A DNA stretch of 64,000 nt from Treponema sp. UBA4873 (GTDB lineage: Bacteria; Spirochaetota; Spirochaetia; Treponematales; Treponemataceae), in assembly GCA_002399405.1 (NCBI GenBank), contig DHDP01000019.1, positions 124,001 through 188,000 of the forward strand, given 5' to 3'. This document shows, one piece after another, positions 51,255 through 61,193 of this stretch. The notes below the pieces were generated by a model. It searched no databases and had not been told where the DNA came from. It saw only the letters and a list, made by a program, of their open reading frames with translations. Numbering within the stretch: the stretch's first letter is position 1; every line of letters begins with the position of its first letter. The position numbers and the translations under genes are program-made.

Positions 51255-54200
51255 GGGCAGCCTCCAGAAGTTCCGTATAATTACTCCTGCAGAGGTTCAT
51301 AATCGCATCAGTTATATCAGCATCATGTTCTTTGAGCTCCGGTATACCTGACATTCTGAGGCGGAACGCAATCCCGTCCGAAAGCTCTTTTACCAGATCT
51401 GCCTTTTCCCAAAAGCCGTGTATGCCGATCTTTCCGATTATCAGTTTCCAGATAACGCCGTCGCTGGTGATAAGCGCGGCTATTTTTTCATCAACAGCCT
51501 TGTCCTCTTCACTCGCAGGAACATATCCTTTGAGGAGATCATAAAAAACCGGCTGTACGGATGTAAAACGGGTATCTTTTTTCCGTCCTTTGTTCAGATC
51601 TTCCCGGACTTTATCAAGTTCGGCAATCATGAGATCCCAATTATCTTTATACGTCTTGATAACGCCGTCTATTCTGTCATTGAATTTTATATACAGACCG
51701 GGATCCTTCTGTTCAAGGGTAATCTTTATCTGATGGCGTAACGCGAATTCCATAGCAGATGCCTGCGATTTCTTTCCGCGGTACATCTTTTTTATCCGGG
51801 GAAACTCATCGTCAAGAATGGATATCTCGCCTACTTTCGTATCGATTCCCTGATTTTCAAGATACGTATCTATGAGCCAGCGGACCTTCTGGCTTGCGTG
51901 TTTTAAATCCATCGTATCGTCTTTATAATGATATGATATCCGGTACATAAGATAGCCGACGCGTTTTGCTCTGACCCAGTGTGTCCGCTGTACAGTCTGT
52001 TCGCAGAACAGAAGATCAAGCTGATTCAGATATTTTGTTACGCGCAGATCAAGTTTTACGCGGTTCGAGACGACAGACATTTTTTCAATAACATCTTCCA
52101 CAAATTCCTGATCTTCGCTCTGCAAAAGTTTCTGATCAAAGAATCCGGATGCATCAGCGATATCGAGGTCCGTATCAAAGAACTGGAGCAGTGCATTATA
52201 CATGAGTTCAAGTTCCGGTATTTCTTTCGCTATATCCGCAAAGTATTCGCTGAAATCATCCAGTTCCGCTTTTGCTTCTAACGCATCTTCGTCCGTATAA
52301 ATACCGAGTGCGGCGCGGAGATTGCGCAGTACGCCAAAGTAATCGACAACAAGACCGTGCGTTTTATCTTTCTTTGTACGGTTTACACGTGCAATTGCCT
52401 GCATCAGATTCTGTTCCCGGAGATTTTTATCAAGATACATAACCTGCAGAACGGGAGCGTCAAAGCCGGTAAGAAGCCTATCGCAGACACAGAGAAAGGC
52501 AGTTCCCGTATCGGCTTTAGTGGGATCTTCCGTATTAAAGTCTTTACAGAACTGTTCGATAACTTCCTTTCTATCACCTTCTTTCCACGCTGCCCGGATG
52601 TACTCTTCCGCATTCTGTTCCGGCATGGAAATTACCGCCCGGGCTTTCATAATCTTAAGGCGGGCAAGAACCGTGCCGTTCCTTTCGTTTTCAGGTTTCG
52701 ATTCCTCAAGTGCAATATGCTTTCTGATTTCATTTTCGACTGCAATCTTATACCGCACGGCCGCCACTTTTGAAGAACCGACGATCATCGCTTTAAAACC
52801 GTTCGGCAGGATTTCAGAGACATAATGATTCATCATATCCGCGGCATTCTTTTCAATGCGGTCCCTGCTTTCAAGGTAGGCAGTCATACCGCCGTACCGC
52901 TGCATGATTGCCTGCCGCTCGTCCTCAGTCTTTGCCTTGAACAGTTTTTCAAACGCTTCTTCGAACTTTTCGTGATCCTGTATCGTATCATTCGTTTTCT
53001 TACCAATATACTTGATGTCGACCGTCGCGTGATCGCGTACCGAATCGTTCATCTTATACGTATCGATATACCGGTCGTCGTTCTGACCGAAACGGCTGCA
53101 CGTCGTCATCCGGTCAGCTTTTTTCATAAGCGGCGTTCCGGTAAAACCGATACGCGATGCATTCGGGAAGGCGGTAAACAGATTATGATTCATATCGCCG
53201 CCCTGAGTACGATGTGCTTCGTCAATCAGAATAAGTATTTTTTCGCTTTCGTTCAGAATCGGAAATTCTTCAAAATGCGGAACGACGCCTGTCTGCGCAA
53301 GAACTTCCGGCGTATACTTTGCATTCTCTCCGAACTTGTGAATCATCACCATATTCAAATCAGGCGTATCGTCGTCCTTCAGTTCGTACAGGTCTTCTTT
53401 GCAGGGAATCGGTTTATTCGTATTTTCACCAGTCAGATCCGCATTCTTGTCGAGCTGATCTTCAAGATCGATACGGTCGACCACCATAAAAATCTTGTAT
53501 CCTTTAAGCTGGAACGTCGTACGCATCTTTTTGACAAGGAATACCATCGTAAGACTCTTCCCCGACCCCTGCGTATGCCACAGGACGCCGCTCCGCTCCT
53601 GCCATGTGTTTCCGTCGCGGAGACGGATAATCATTTTTCCGACCGCCCGGTACTGATTATAGCGCGCAAGCACTTTTATGCGGTCACCGCTTTTAAGGTC
53701 CATATACAGAGTGAAATTCTGCAGCAGGTCTATGAGTATTTCCTTGTTGAACATACCCCGGATGATGACTTCCTGCCGTTCGCTGTCTTTCCCCACATCA
53801 ATAACTTTATACTCTTCGGGAAATATATCACGCCAGTTATAGTAATAGTCAAAATCAGCGCTTACCGTACCGAAGATCGCCGCTTTCCCGTACGTTGCCA
53901 CATTGAACAGATTCGTGTAAAAAAGCTGTTCCTTGCCTTCATTCGCCGCATAATAGGAATAGGTACTCCGCTGATTGCTGTACCGTTTAATCTGATCGAA
54001 TGCCGCGCTCAGCGGTTCCGCCTTGTCTTCATCCTTACATTCGATAACGACAAGCGGCAGACCGTTCACAAAACAGACGATATCGGGAATGATGAACTTA
54101 TAGGAAGTATTCGGTGTTTCGACACGGAACTGGTTTATCGCCGTAAAGTCGTTAGCCTCATAGTCGTCAAAATCGATTATTTTGACCGTCGGATTTTCCT

Positions 54201-54531
54201 CACCGGTCTTTTCGTTTTTTCCTTTCAGTGTAATGCCCTTACGGAGCATCTTGTACGCTGATTCATTCGCTTCCAGAAGTTTATCACTGCCATGAAGAAC
54301 AATGCGTTCATAACAGTATGCAAGCTGGTCGTCGGTAAGCCATCCTCCGTTTATTTTCTGTATACTCCTGAAAAACACATTTCTCAGCGCATATTCCGAA
54401 AACGATGAACGCAGCGACTTTGCAGGATCCTCCGGAACCGTATCCGCGGTTTTTCCCTGATGTATAATCGTCCAGCCGATCTGCCCGAGTTTATCAAGAA
54501 ACGGTTTTTCCACCGATGAATATTCGCTCAT
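51241..54531 (-). CDS. hsdR: Type I restriction endonuclease subunit R
   Basis: 1096 residues. The PD-(D/E)xK nuclease domain has IIPDIVCFVNG and VVIECKDE (near 147-168). Translocase motifs: TQGSGKSLTM (near 322), ILIDEAHRTQGGDM (near 435), GFTGTPLM (near 457). C-terminal helical domain from about 800. It cleaves unmodified DNA after ATP-driven translocation, in complex with HsdM2S. The start overlaps the hsdS stop (ATGA). No frameshift seen. Confidence 0.95.
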   Translation of the reverse strand: MSEYSSVEKPFLDKLGQIGWTIIHQGKTADTVPEDPAKSLRSSFSEYALRNVFFRSIQKINGGWLTDDQLAYCYERIVLHGSDKLLEANESAYKMLRKGITLKGKNEKTGEENPTVKIIDFDDYEANDFTAINQFRVETPNTSYKFIIPDIVCFVNGLPLVVIECKDEDKAEPLSAAFDQIKRYSNQRSTYSYYAANEGKEQLFYTNLFNVATYGKAAIFGTVSADFDYYYNWRDIFPEEYKVIDVGKDSERQEVIIRGMFNKEILIDLLQNFTLYMDLKSGDRIKVLARYNQYRAVGKMIIRLRDGNTWQERSGVLWHTQGSGKSLTMVFLVKKMRTTFQLKGYKIFMVVDRIDLEDQLDKNADLTGENTNKPIPCKEDLYELKDDDTPDLNMVMIHKFGENAKYTPEVLAQTGVVPHFEEFPILNESEKILILIDEAHRTQGGDMNHNLFTAFPNASRIGFTGTPLMKKADRMTTCSRFGQNDDRYIDTYKMNDSVRDHATVDIKYIGKKTNDTIQDHEKFEEAFEKLFKAKTEDERQAIMQRYGGMTAYLESRDRIEKNAADMMNHYVSEILPNGFKAMIVGSSKVAAVRYKIAVENEIRKHIALEESKPENERNGTVLARLKIMKARAVISMPEQNAEEYIRAAWKEGDRKEVIEQFCKDFNTEDPTKADTGTAFLCVCDRLLTGFDAPVLQVMYLDKNLREQNLMQAIARVNRTKKDKTHGLVVDYFGVLRNLRAALGIYTDEDALEAKAELDDFSEYFADIAKEIPELELMYNALLQFFDTDLDIADASGFFDQKLLQSEDQEFVEDVIEKMSVVSNRVKLDLRVTKYLNQLDLLFCEQTVQRTHWVRAKRVGYLMYRISYHYKDDTMDLKHASQKVRWLIDTYLENQGIDTKVGEISILDDEFPRIKKMYRGKKSQASAMEFALRHQIKITLEQKDPGLYIKFNDRIDGVIKTYKDNWDLMIAELDKVREDLNKGRKKDTRFTSVQPVFYDLLKGYVPASEEDKAVDEKIAALITSDGVIWKLIIGKIGIHGFWEKADLVKELSDGIAFRLRMSGIPELKEHDADITDAIMNLCRSNYTELLEAARAMA

Positions 54532-55826
54532 ACATGCGCTCCTTCCGTCTCGTCTTCAATTACAGCATCAGCAGGGGGAGTCAGCAGCCTGTCCATAAGC
54601 CCCTGCTTTACTGCCTGATATTTTGCCAGAAGCGCTTCTTCGGAAGAAATAGCGGCATCTATGGCGGACAGACGGTCGGCAACAGCTTGCTGCTCTTTAC
54701 AACCATTCTCATCACTATTTGGACAACACACTTTTATACGTTCCAAATCTTTTTTTGATATTTCCATAAAAGTAGTTCCACTACCATATCTTTTTAAAAC
54801 ATCAATATAATTCTGCAAATTATAATAATGAAATATCACATGTTGATTCTGATTAAAAATTATCGATTTACACCCCTGATTTGTAACAGATTCTTCCTGA
54901 TTAATTGCCATATAGCCTATAGGTGCACGTGTTGATATAACCAAAGATCCCTTAGGAAGTAAATTACCAGAACTATTTCTAAAACCTTCCTTTGTAATTT
55001 TTCTTTCTGTTTTATTAATAAATTTATTAATACAAAAACTTAAATCATATGGTGTAATAAAAGGAATTATTCCGTCCCAATAATCTTTAACTTCTGTTGA
55101 AGGAGTACCGCCAGAAACTATAATTCCTACAGAATCCAATGTCTTTACATCCCAGTCTTTCGGAATCATGCCGAGTTCCGAAGGTTTGTACAGTTCAGGC
55201 TGCTGCTCATATGAGGGGCGCAGTGTACCGTCTGCAGCAAGACCGCGTGTAAACAGGTCACGCATCATCCCCTGCTTTATCGCTTTGTATTTGTCGATAA
55301 CCGCCTGCGTTGTCCTGATTGTATCGTCACAGGAAGAAAGAATCGATGCAATACGGGACTGTTCTGTAAGTGATTCCGGATAAAAAATTTCTATTTTTTC
55401 CAGATCTTTCTTTGATATTTCAGAAAACGTTGTTCCAACACCAAGACGCTTCATCATTTCCACATATTTGTGTATATTATAATAATGAAATAAAGGTATT
55501 TCTTCTTTATTTAGAACAACGGATTTACAGCCCTGATTTGTTACGCATTCACTTTCTGATAATGCTATATAACCAATAGGTGCACGAGTAGAAATAATTA
55601 TTGTATCGGCAGGTAATAAATTTGCCGACGAATTATTTAGTCCCCATATCGTAATCGTTCTTGTTGTAGTATCCAGATAGGCACTTTTGCTTCTGCTAAG
55701 ATCATCGGGAGTTACAAAAGGTATAGTGCCATTCCAATATGAAGAAATTTCAGTAGATGGGGTACCACCCGAAATTATCTGTCCTATTTGACCTATTCGA
55801 GATTTCTTCCATACCTCACGCTTCAT
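54528..55826 (-). CDS. hsdS: Type I restriction-modification specificity subunit S
   Basis: 432 residues from ATG 55826, with GGAG 7 nt before it; TTG 55832 is a less likely start. Two target recognition domains (about 5-150 and 225-375) are each followed by a conserved helix (ESLTEQSRIASILSSCDDTI; ENGCKEQQAVADRL). The two TRDs are clearly related to each other: both have SGGTPSTE, YW.G.IPF.TP.DLS, STRAPIGY, TNQGCKS and GTTF.EISKKDLE. TRD regions are A+T-richer than the spacers. Start overlaps hsdM stop by 11 nt. Confidence 0.93.
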   Translation of the reverse strand: MKREVWKKSRIGQIGQIISGGTPSTEISSYWNGTIPFVTPDDLSRSKSAYLDTTTRTITIWGLNNSSANLLPADTIIISTRAPIGYIALSESECVTNQGCKSVVLNKEEIPLFHYYNIHKYVEMMKRLGVGTTFSEISKKDLEKIEIFYPESLTEQSRIASILSSCDDTIRTTQAVIDKYKAIKQGMMRDLFTRGLAADGTLRPSYEQQPELYKPSELGMIPKDWDVKTLDSVGIIVSGGTPSTEVKDYWDGIIPFITPYDLSFCINKFINKTERKITKEGFRNSSGNLLPKGSLVISTRAPIGYMAINQEESVTNQGCKSIIFNQNQHVIFHYYNLQNYIDVLKRYGSGTTFMEISKKDLERIKVCCPNSDENGCKEQQAVADRLSAIDAAISSEEALLAKYQAVKQGLMDRLLTPPADAVIEDETEGAHV

Positions 55827-58548
55827 AACCAAGCTCCCTGAGGTAGGTATTCAAATTCTTTACTGCTTTATCGCGTTCTTTGAGCATGGTTCCCAGCGTT
55901 ACGGTATATTTGTCGTACAGCGATTCTATCTGCTGCTGCAGGGCGCGGATATGGGCGTCAAGATAGCCGGAGATTGTCGTATGCAGTTTCGTATATCCGA
56001 TTGAAAGAATAATCGTCTTCGCATCCCCCTCTTTGATTTTTCCGCGCGCTTCGGCTGCCAGACGTTCTTTGTTCTTTTCGATGGCATTGATGTCTTTCTT
56101 CAGCTGCTTCAGTTCTTCGGCAAGTGCAACATGTTTTGCAATCCGGCCTGATCCAAAGTCAATCTGTTTCTGCAGGTCGGCAATCGCACTTTCCGCAGAC
56201 ACTTTTTCCCTGAGTATTTCAGTTACCTCAGCATCTGTTTCCACCCTCTCTGCTTTCTTGTATGCCTTCAGACGTTTTTCATCGGTTGCTACGGTCTTCG
56301 TATATGTTTTCTGCTTCCGGCTCATATCCGAAATGTTCCCGGTAATCTCTTTGTATTTGTCATCGGGAAACACTTCGTACGTATCTTCATCCCATTCACC
56401 GTCTTCCAGATTTGAAACTTCATCAAACCTGGCCTGTATATCGTCCCGCCGGGTTTTATCTTTTTCCAGTTCTGCAAGGACTTCCGGATACAGGTTCCGT
56501 AAAAGTTCTTCGTCGGGAATCAGTTCCGCGGTCCATCCGCTGGCCGCAATCGATTTGAAATCAGTCTTCAAGTCGTCAAGATACTGTGCAAAAGCGCCGC
56601 GGCTCTGGTATTCGTCAAGCACCGGATTTTTCTTTTCTGCAAAGTCTTTACTGAATAACGATTCAAGCCGCTTTTCAAGGTCATACACATCCTTTGTTCT
56701 GGGCAGTTCCGCTATCCTGGCTGAAGCTTTTTTCCAGAATGCGGCTGTCATATCCTCATATTCTTTTCTGGTATTCTTATAACCGGAACAATCAAGCAGA
56801 AACGGCTTTATACTTTCCCGCGCGGTTATTTTTTCATTAAATGTACAGTAGCCGTCTTTCGGTGTTGTAAACACAGACTGTGCAATTCTGCCGTAACAAT
56901 CAGTATACGGGCGTAACAATGCGACTTCGCTGCATGGTATGCCGCCATGCAGGTGAGCATACACATCCTGAACGGGCGCTTCCGGCGTATTGTCGACATA
57001 CCGTCGGATATTGCAGTTGTATCCTTCTGAAGCAAGCTCCGTACGTAAAACTTTTTTACTGTACTTCGGCAGTTCAATTTTGTTCAGATAGGTATATGAA
57101 ATTTTTTCCACGTCTTCCGGACGCAGACTGTTCTGATTCTTTCCCTCGCGGTATTCCCGGTCCGCATTTATGAACAAAATACTGTCCCGGTTGCTGCACC
57201 CTTTTTTATTAATGACGAGAATCGCTGCGGGAATGCCCGTCCCGTAGAACAGCCCCTGCGGCAGCCCGATGATACATTCGAGCAGTCCCTTTGTGATAAG
57301 GTCTTCGCGGTATTCCTGTTCCTTTCCTCCGCGGAACAGCACACCATGCGGCATAATGACTGCCATGCGTCCGTCGTCTTTCAGAACGCTTACCATATGC
57401 TGCACAAACATAAAGTCGGCCTGTTTTTTCTGACTCATCCAGTAGGTAAAGCGTTCCTTAAATTCCATATTCTTCGTCGTATAATTCTGGGAAAACGGAG
57501 GATTTGCCACAACAATATCGAACTTCTGCAGCACACCGTCTTTTACATGCTGGGGATGGATGAGCGTATCCTGCATGCGTATATCCGCATTCCGTATGCC
57601 GTGGAAAATCATGTTCATCCGGCACATTTTATAGGTACCTTCCTTTACTTCCTGTCCGAAAATGGAAAGATTTTCTCCTGTTCCATATCGTGCTGTAACA
57701 TATTCCTTAAGGTTTATCAGAAGACCGCCGGAACCCGCTGTCGGGTCATACACATCCGCATTTTCCGCAGGCTGCAGAATACGCCCCATCAGCTGTACGA
57801 CAGGAGACGGCGTATAGAATTCGCCGCCCTTCTTCCCGGCGCTTTCCGCAAAATATTTAATCAGGAATTCATAGGCCGCGCCGAGCAGATCGGGGAATTC
57901 AAAGTTATCTGGCGTAAACGTGTACTTATTGAAATTTTTGACAAGTTCCGTCAGCACCTCATCGGAAAGAATCTTGTCGCCCTTCGAATTGAGCGTGTTG
58001 AACTTTGTCGTGGAAAGGATACCCTGCAGAATCTGCTCGTTGGAATCTTCAAGCTGCTTGAGCGCCCGTGTAAGGGCATCACCGAGATTCTCTTTGACGT
58101 TCAGGATACCCTGCCAGTGAAGATTGTCTTCCGCTTCCTTTCTGTCTTTTTCCGCTTGAGCTTTTTCTGTTTTATCAGTTTTTTTATCCGCAAGTATCCG
58201 TTCTGCCTGGGCAATTTTATCATTCTGTTCAAATACAAAGTCATCAGGCAGTCTCTTTACATTCCACCGGGCAAGTACCGGAATATAAAACTCGTAGGCT
58301 TCAAAATTTGCCCTGTCTGCTTCATTTTCAAGCGCGGAAACATTCTCCGGTTTCGCCAAATCAGGATAGGTCGATTTTAAATATTCGAGCCACTTTTCAT
58401 AATCCTTGGAAAAAGTATCGTTTCTCCATTTAAGGAAAATGAGCGATATAAGATAATCTTTATATTCCGATGCATCCAGATTCGTGCGGAGAATGTCGCA
58501 CTGTTCTTCAAGAAAGGTCTCAAGCATCGAAAGCGATATTTTTGACAT
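55816..58548 (-). CDS. hsdM: Type I restriction-modification methyltransferase subunit M, with long C-terminal extension
   Basis: 910 residues from ATG 58548 (MSKISLSMLETFLEEQ) behind TGGAG. N-terminal helical domain; SAM motif I PTAGSGGLLI near 264; catalytic VANPPFSQNY near 344-348 for N6-adenine methylation. Usual HsdM is about 500 residues; the remaining 400 here include a long charged coiled coil (680-900, KTVATDEKRLKAYKKAERVE). A -10-like TATAAT lies at 58574-58579. Confidence 0.94.
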   Translation of the reverse strand: MSKISLSMLETFLEEQCDILRTNLDASEYKDYLISLIFLKWRNDTFSKDYEKWLEYLKSTYPDLAKPENVSALENEADRANFEAYEFYIPVLARWNVKRLPDDFVFEQNDKIAQAERILADKKTDKTEKAQAEKDRKEAEDNLHWQGILNVKENLGDALTRALKQLEDSNEQILQGILSTTKFNTLNSKGDKILSDEVLTELVKNFNKYTFTPDNFEFPDLLGAAYEFLIKYFAESAGKKGGEFYTPSPVVQLMGRILQPAENADVYDPTAGSGGLLINLKEYVTARYGTGENLSIFGQEVKEGTYKMCRMNMIFHGIRNADIRMQDTLIHPQHVKDGVLQKFDIVVANPPFSQNYTTKNMEFKERFTYWMSQKKQADFMFVQHMVSVLKDDGRMAVIMPHGVLFRGGKEQEYREDLITKGLLECIIGLPQGLFYGTGIPAAILVINKKGCSNRDSILFINADREYREGKNQNSLRPEDVEKISYTYLNKIELPKYSKKVLRTELASEGYNCNIRRYVDNTPEAPVQDVYAHLHGGIPCSEVALLRPYTDCYGRIAQSVFTTPKDGYCTFNEKITARESIKPFLLDCSGYKNTRKEYEDMTAAFWKKASARIAELPRTKDVYDLEKRLESLFSKDFAEKKNPVLDEYQSRGAFAQYLDDLKTDFKSIAASGWTAELIPDEELLRNLYPEVLAELEKDKTRRDDIQARFDEVSNLEDGEWDEDTYEVFPDDKYKEITGNISDMSRKQKTYTKTVATDEKRLKAYKKAERVETDAEVTEILREKVSAESAIADLQKQIDFGSGRIAKHVALAEELKQLKKDINAIEKNKERLAAEARGKIKEGDAKTIILSIGYTKLHTTISGYLDAHIRALQQQIESLYDKYTVTLGTMLKERDKAVKNLNTYLRELGYEA

Positions 58549-58621
58549 AAAAAAACTCCATTGATAAATCACTATTATAGTATAAAAATTTTTAAAAAAC
58601 TTACTTTTCTGAAATTTACAT

Positions 58622-59890
58622 CTATCCCATCATCCATGCCGCATTCACCGCGCTCACACCGGAAGCCAGTTCACGCATATTCACGTCGTTTGAAATAACA
58701 AACGAATGCAGCAGAGGCTTGTCCAGCACCGTACCGAGCGTCTTAAGGTGGCGCGCATCCGTGTCCGTCACGTGTTCCGCCATCTTTATTTCAAACGCGG
58801 CATACCCGGCCTGCATTTCTATGAGCAGATCGATTTCATACCCATCGTACGTACGCAGGTGGTACATCGTCCCGTCGATACCGGCAGTTTTCATCTGTTT
58901 GTACAGCTCCGCAATGATGAGGCTTTCGAATTCGCATCCCGTCATGCCGCCGCGTTTCTGCAGTACCGACTGAAGGACACCGTAATCCATATAATGTATT
59001 TTCGGCGCATGAATAAGACGTTTCGTCCCGTTGCGTTCCCATGCCTTAAGTACAATTGCCTGATAGCTCAATTCAAAATACCTGATATACCGCTGGACTG
59101 TCTTTGACGACAGACCGATCTGCGTTGCCACATCTGACAAATTGATGATGTGTCCCGTGTGAAGCGCAAAATACTGCTGCAGTTTTATAAACGGATCAAG
59201 ATCGCGGAATGACGCAAGGTCGCGGATGTCGTGTTCAAGATAGGTCGCCGTATAGTTTTTGAGCCACACATACCGCTCGTCGTCGGTCAGTGAATCGTTT
59301 GTAAGCGCCGGATAGCCGCCGAATGTCCGGTAAAAATCGAACGACTGCTTTTTCTCCGCCATATGCGGATCAAGCATAAAAGACGGAAGATACTCAAACG
59401 GTGCGGACGGATTTTTCATGAACCGCTGAAAGGGAGAATCGGGTACCTCGTCGGTGAATGAGTGCGTTTCAAGTTCCGGTACGGTAAGAGGAAACAGTTC
59501 TATAATGGAACAGCGCCCCGCAAGACTTTCCCGCACTTTTTCAAGGAGGAGCAGCTGGCTTGATCCGAGCAGGATATAGCGGACTTCGGGAAACTGATCA
59601 TACGCAGACTTGATGCTTTCCACAAGCAGCGGTTCTTTCTGCACCTCGTCGAGTATCGCCCTGGGGTACAGCGTGTTCCACTGAGAAGCAGTAAGGGCTG
59701 CATATGATTTACGCACAACGGGATCTTCTATAGAAAGATATGTATACGGTCTGAACAGTTCACGGGTAAGAGTCGTCTTTCCCGTCTGTCTGGCACCGGT
59801 AAAAACAAGTATCCGCCCGAGAGAACCGGTAGAAAGATGCTGTACATATGCGCTGATTTTCCGTGCTTTCATGATATCAGTATATGCCAT
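58622..59890 (-). CDS. AAA family ATPase with C-terminal DUF4143
   Basis: 422 residues from ATG 59890 (MAYTDIMKARKIS), preceded by CAGGTAAAA. Walker A GARQTGKTTL near 32-41, Walker B RAILDEVQKEP near 77, then the DUF4143 part: FYRTFGGYPAL, DLSDVATQIG-like NLSDVATQIGLSSKTVQRYI (near 247) and the PD-(D/E)xK-like IDLLIEM ... AAFEIKMAE. A common family, seldom characterised. The dispersed 51-bp repeat lies directly upstream. Confidence 0.9.
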   Translation of the reverse strand: MAYTDIMKARKISAYVQHLSTGSLGRILVFTGARQTGKTTLTRELFRPYTYLSIEDPVVRKSYAALTASQWNTLYPRAILDEVQKEPLLVESIKSAYDQFPEVRYILLGSSQLLLLEKVRESLAGRCSIIELFPLTVPELETHSFTDEVPDSPFQRFMKNPSAPFEYLPSFMLDPHMAEKKQSFDFYRTFGGYPALTNDSLTDDERYVWLKNYTATYLEHDIRDLASFRDLDPFIKLQQYFALHTGHIINLSDVATQIGLSSKTVQRYIRYFELSYQAIVLKAWERNGTKRLIHAPKIHYMDYGVLQSVLQKRGGMTGCEFESLIIAELYKQMKTAGIDGTMYHLRTYDGYEIDLLIEMQAGYAAFEIKMAEHVTDTDARHLKTLGTVLDKPLLHSFVISNDVNMRELASGVSAVNAAWMMG

Positions 59891-59899
59891 TTTTACCTG

Positions 59900-59950
59900 A
59901 AAGTCCACAAATTGGCGTAATATCGCGACTTATAGTCCTGAAATTACGCC
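59900..59950. repeat. Dispersed 51-bp stem-loop repeat, copy 2
   Basis: Same 51-nt layout as copy 1 at 23648-23698: AAAGTCCACAAA, outer arms GGCGTAAT (59914-59921) and ATTACGCC (59943-59950), inner GACT-TAT-AGTC, and the invariant AGTCCTGAAATTACG. Arm differences between copies are compensatory (ACGT versus GCGC), which points to selection for the stem. Confidence 0.6.
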
Positions 59951-59956
59951 GACTTT

Positions 59957-60055
59957 CTATTTTTTATATTTCTGCTCTTCTTCGTCGATTAACCTGGCAT
60001 AGATCTGCTGACATACGCTTAATTTGTAATTTCGGACTGCGAAGCAGATCGACTC
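59957..60055 (-). pseudogene. C-terminal fragment of an unidentified gene
   Basis: Minus-strand frame reads ESICFAVRNYKLSVCQQIYA then RLIDEEEQKYKK and stops at TAG 59957. It looks like a real protein end but has no start. Parent family not recognised. Confidence 0.3.
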
Positions 60056-60141
60056 ATTTTGGAATAAAAAAGCGAAACGACAGCATAAAATGTGGCAAAA
60101 GCATTATCAATGTTGAACGTTTTGTTGGTACCATGCTTTTA

Positions 60142-60630
60142 CTATATATAATATTCCAAATTAATAGATTTCGTTGTAAAGCCCTGATTATAATACAACG
60201 CTTTTGCAACCTCGTTTTTCCCATTTACCTGGAGCTCTATCTTTTCGTACTTGTTGTCTTTTGCATATTTTTCTATGTATTTCATAAGATTTTTTCCAAT
60301 TCCCTGCTGTTTCACCTCCTTTGCCACCGCCAAACTATCAATGAAAAGAATTTTTTGTTTTTTCATGAAAGGATTTTCTATCTTTTTATCTTCTATAATT
60401 ATATATCCTTTTACTTTTTGTTTTTCACAGTAAACTATTATTTTTTTGTTGTTTATCAGTTCCAAGTACTTTTCTTTCGAAATCAGTATTCCATCAGGTG
60501 TTTCTTTATACATATCCGGTCTCAATTCTACATGATAGTGTTGCGCCTGATCTGCAATTTCATTTATCCCATGAAAATCGTTCAGCTCTGCGTATCGAAT
60601 ATTTTTATCTTCATTAGTATTTATATTCAT
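60142..60630 (-). CDS. GNAT family N-acetyltransferase
   Basis: 162 residues. Acetyl-CoA loop VAKEVKQQGIGKNLMKYIEK near 99-118 (Q-x-x-G-I-G), followed by motif B ALYYNQGFTTKSI near 144-156. The Lys-rich, A+T-rich composition is unlike the core genes and suggests transfer. Substrate unknown. It could be a self-standing acetyltransferase or a toxin-like GNAT, but no antitoxin gene is adjacent. Upstream, 60631-61193 is A+T-rich; I see only an unconvincing 63-codon minus-strand frame (60862-61053) there. Confidence 0.85.
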   Translation of the reverse strand: MNINTNEDKNIRYAELNDFHGINEIADQAQHYHVELRPDMYKETPDGILISKEKYLELINNKKIIVYCEKQKVKGYIIIEDKKIENPFMKKQKILFIDSLAVAKEVKQQGIGKNLMKYIEKYAKDNKYEKIELQVNGKNEVAKALYYNQGFTTKSINLEYYI

Positions 60631-61193
60631 TTTTTGTTCTCAAATTTCTATAGTTACAGCCCTCTCATCCTGTTTTAGTGCTATTCCATATATTCTGGCT
60701 CTTGTAAATCTGAAATCGTTTTGTTTATTTTATTTCCAATTTACTTGTTTTGCAAGTTCGTATATTTTCATTTTCTGTCAGCATAACTTTTTCGACAACA
60801 ATTACAAATCGTTCCAAAGCAAAAAATTATCATCTTTATCTTTGAAAATCATACTGTTTTATTAATAAATATCCTCCGGTACATGCTTTCCCCCACTCGT
60901 CAATGTCAAAAAAATCATTGATGTAAGGAGAAAAATAAAAAGAAATCTCGCGAGGCCGTAACAGGCTGCAGAACTTCCGGGTCCGTATAGGATAATTCTA
61001 TAAGCAGGTACAGCAATTGTAGAAATCATGTGATTGTTTTCATTATAACACATATATTCCGGAATATTTATTTCGGACAGATATTTCTTTAATTTCTATA
61101 AGGAGATTCTGCAAATGTGTAGTTTTGTCATCTATTAGTATCTGCAATATCCTTTCTCTTGCCCTAATCCTGTTTTTCCATTACTGTTTTTGC

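Noticed and set aside
52825..54261. A 478-codon plus-strand open frame
   Set aside because: Antisense to the helicase part of hsdR, whose motifs are complete; no ribosome binding site or recognisable domain.
57346..58380. A 344-codon plus-strand frame
   Set aside because: Antisense to hsdM, which has intact SAM and NPPF motifs.
60862..61053. A 63-codon minus-strand frame with one hydrophobic segment
   Set aside because: No ribosome binding site, no family, A+T-rich non-coding surroundings; too weak to call.
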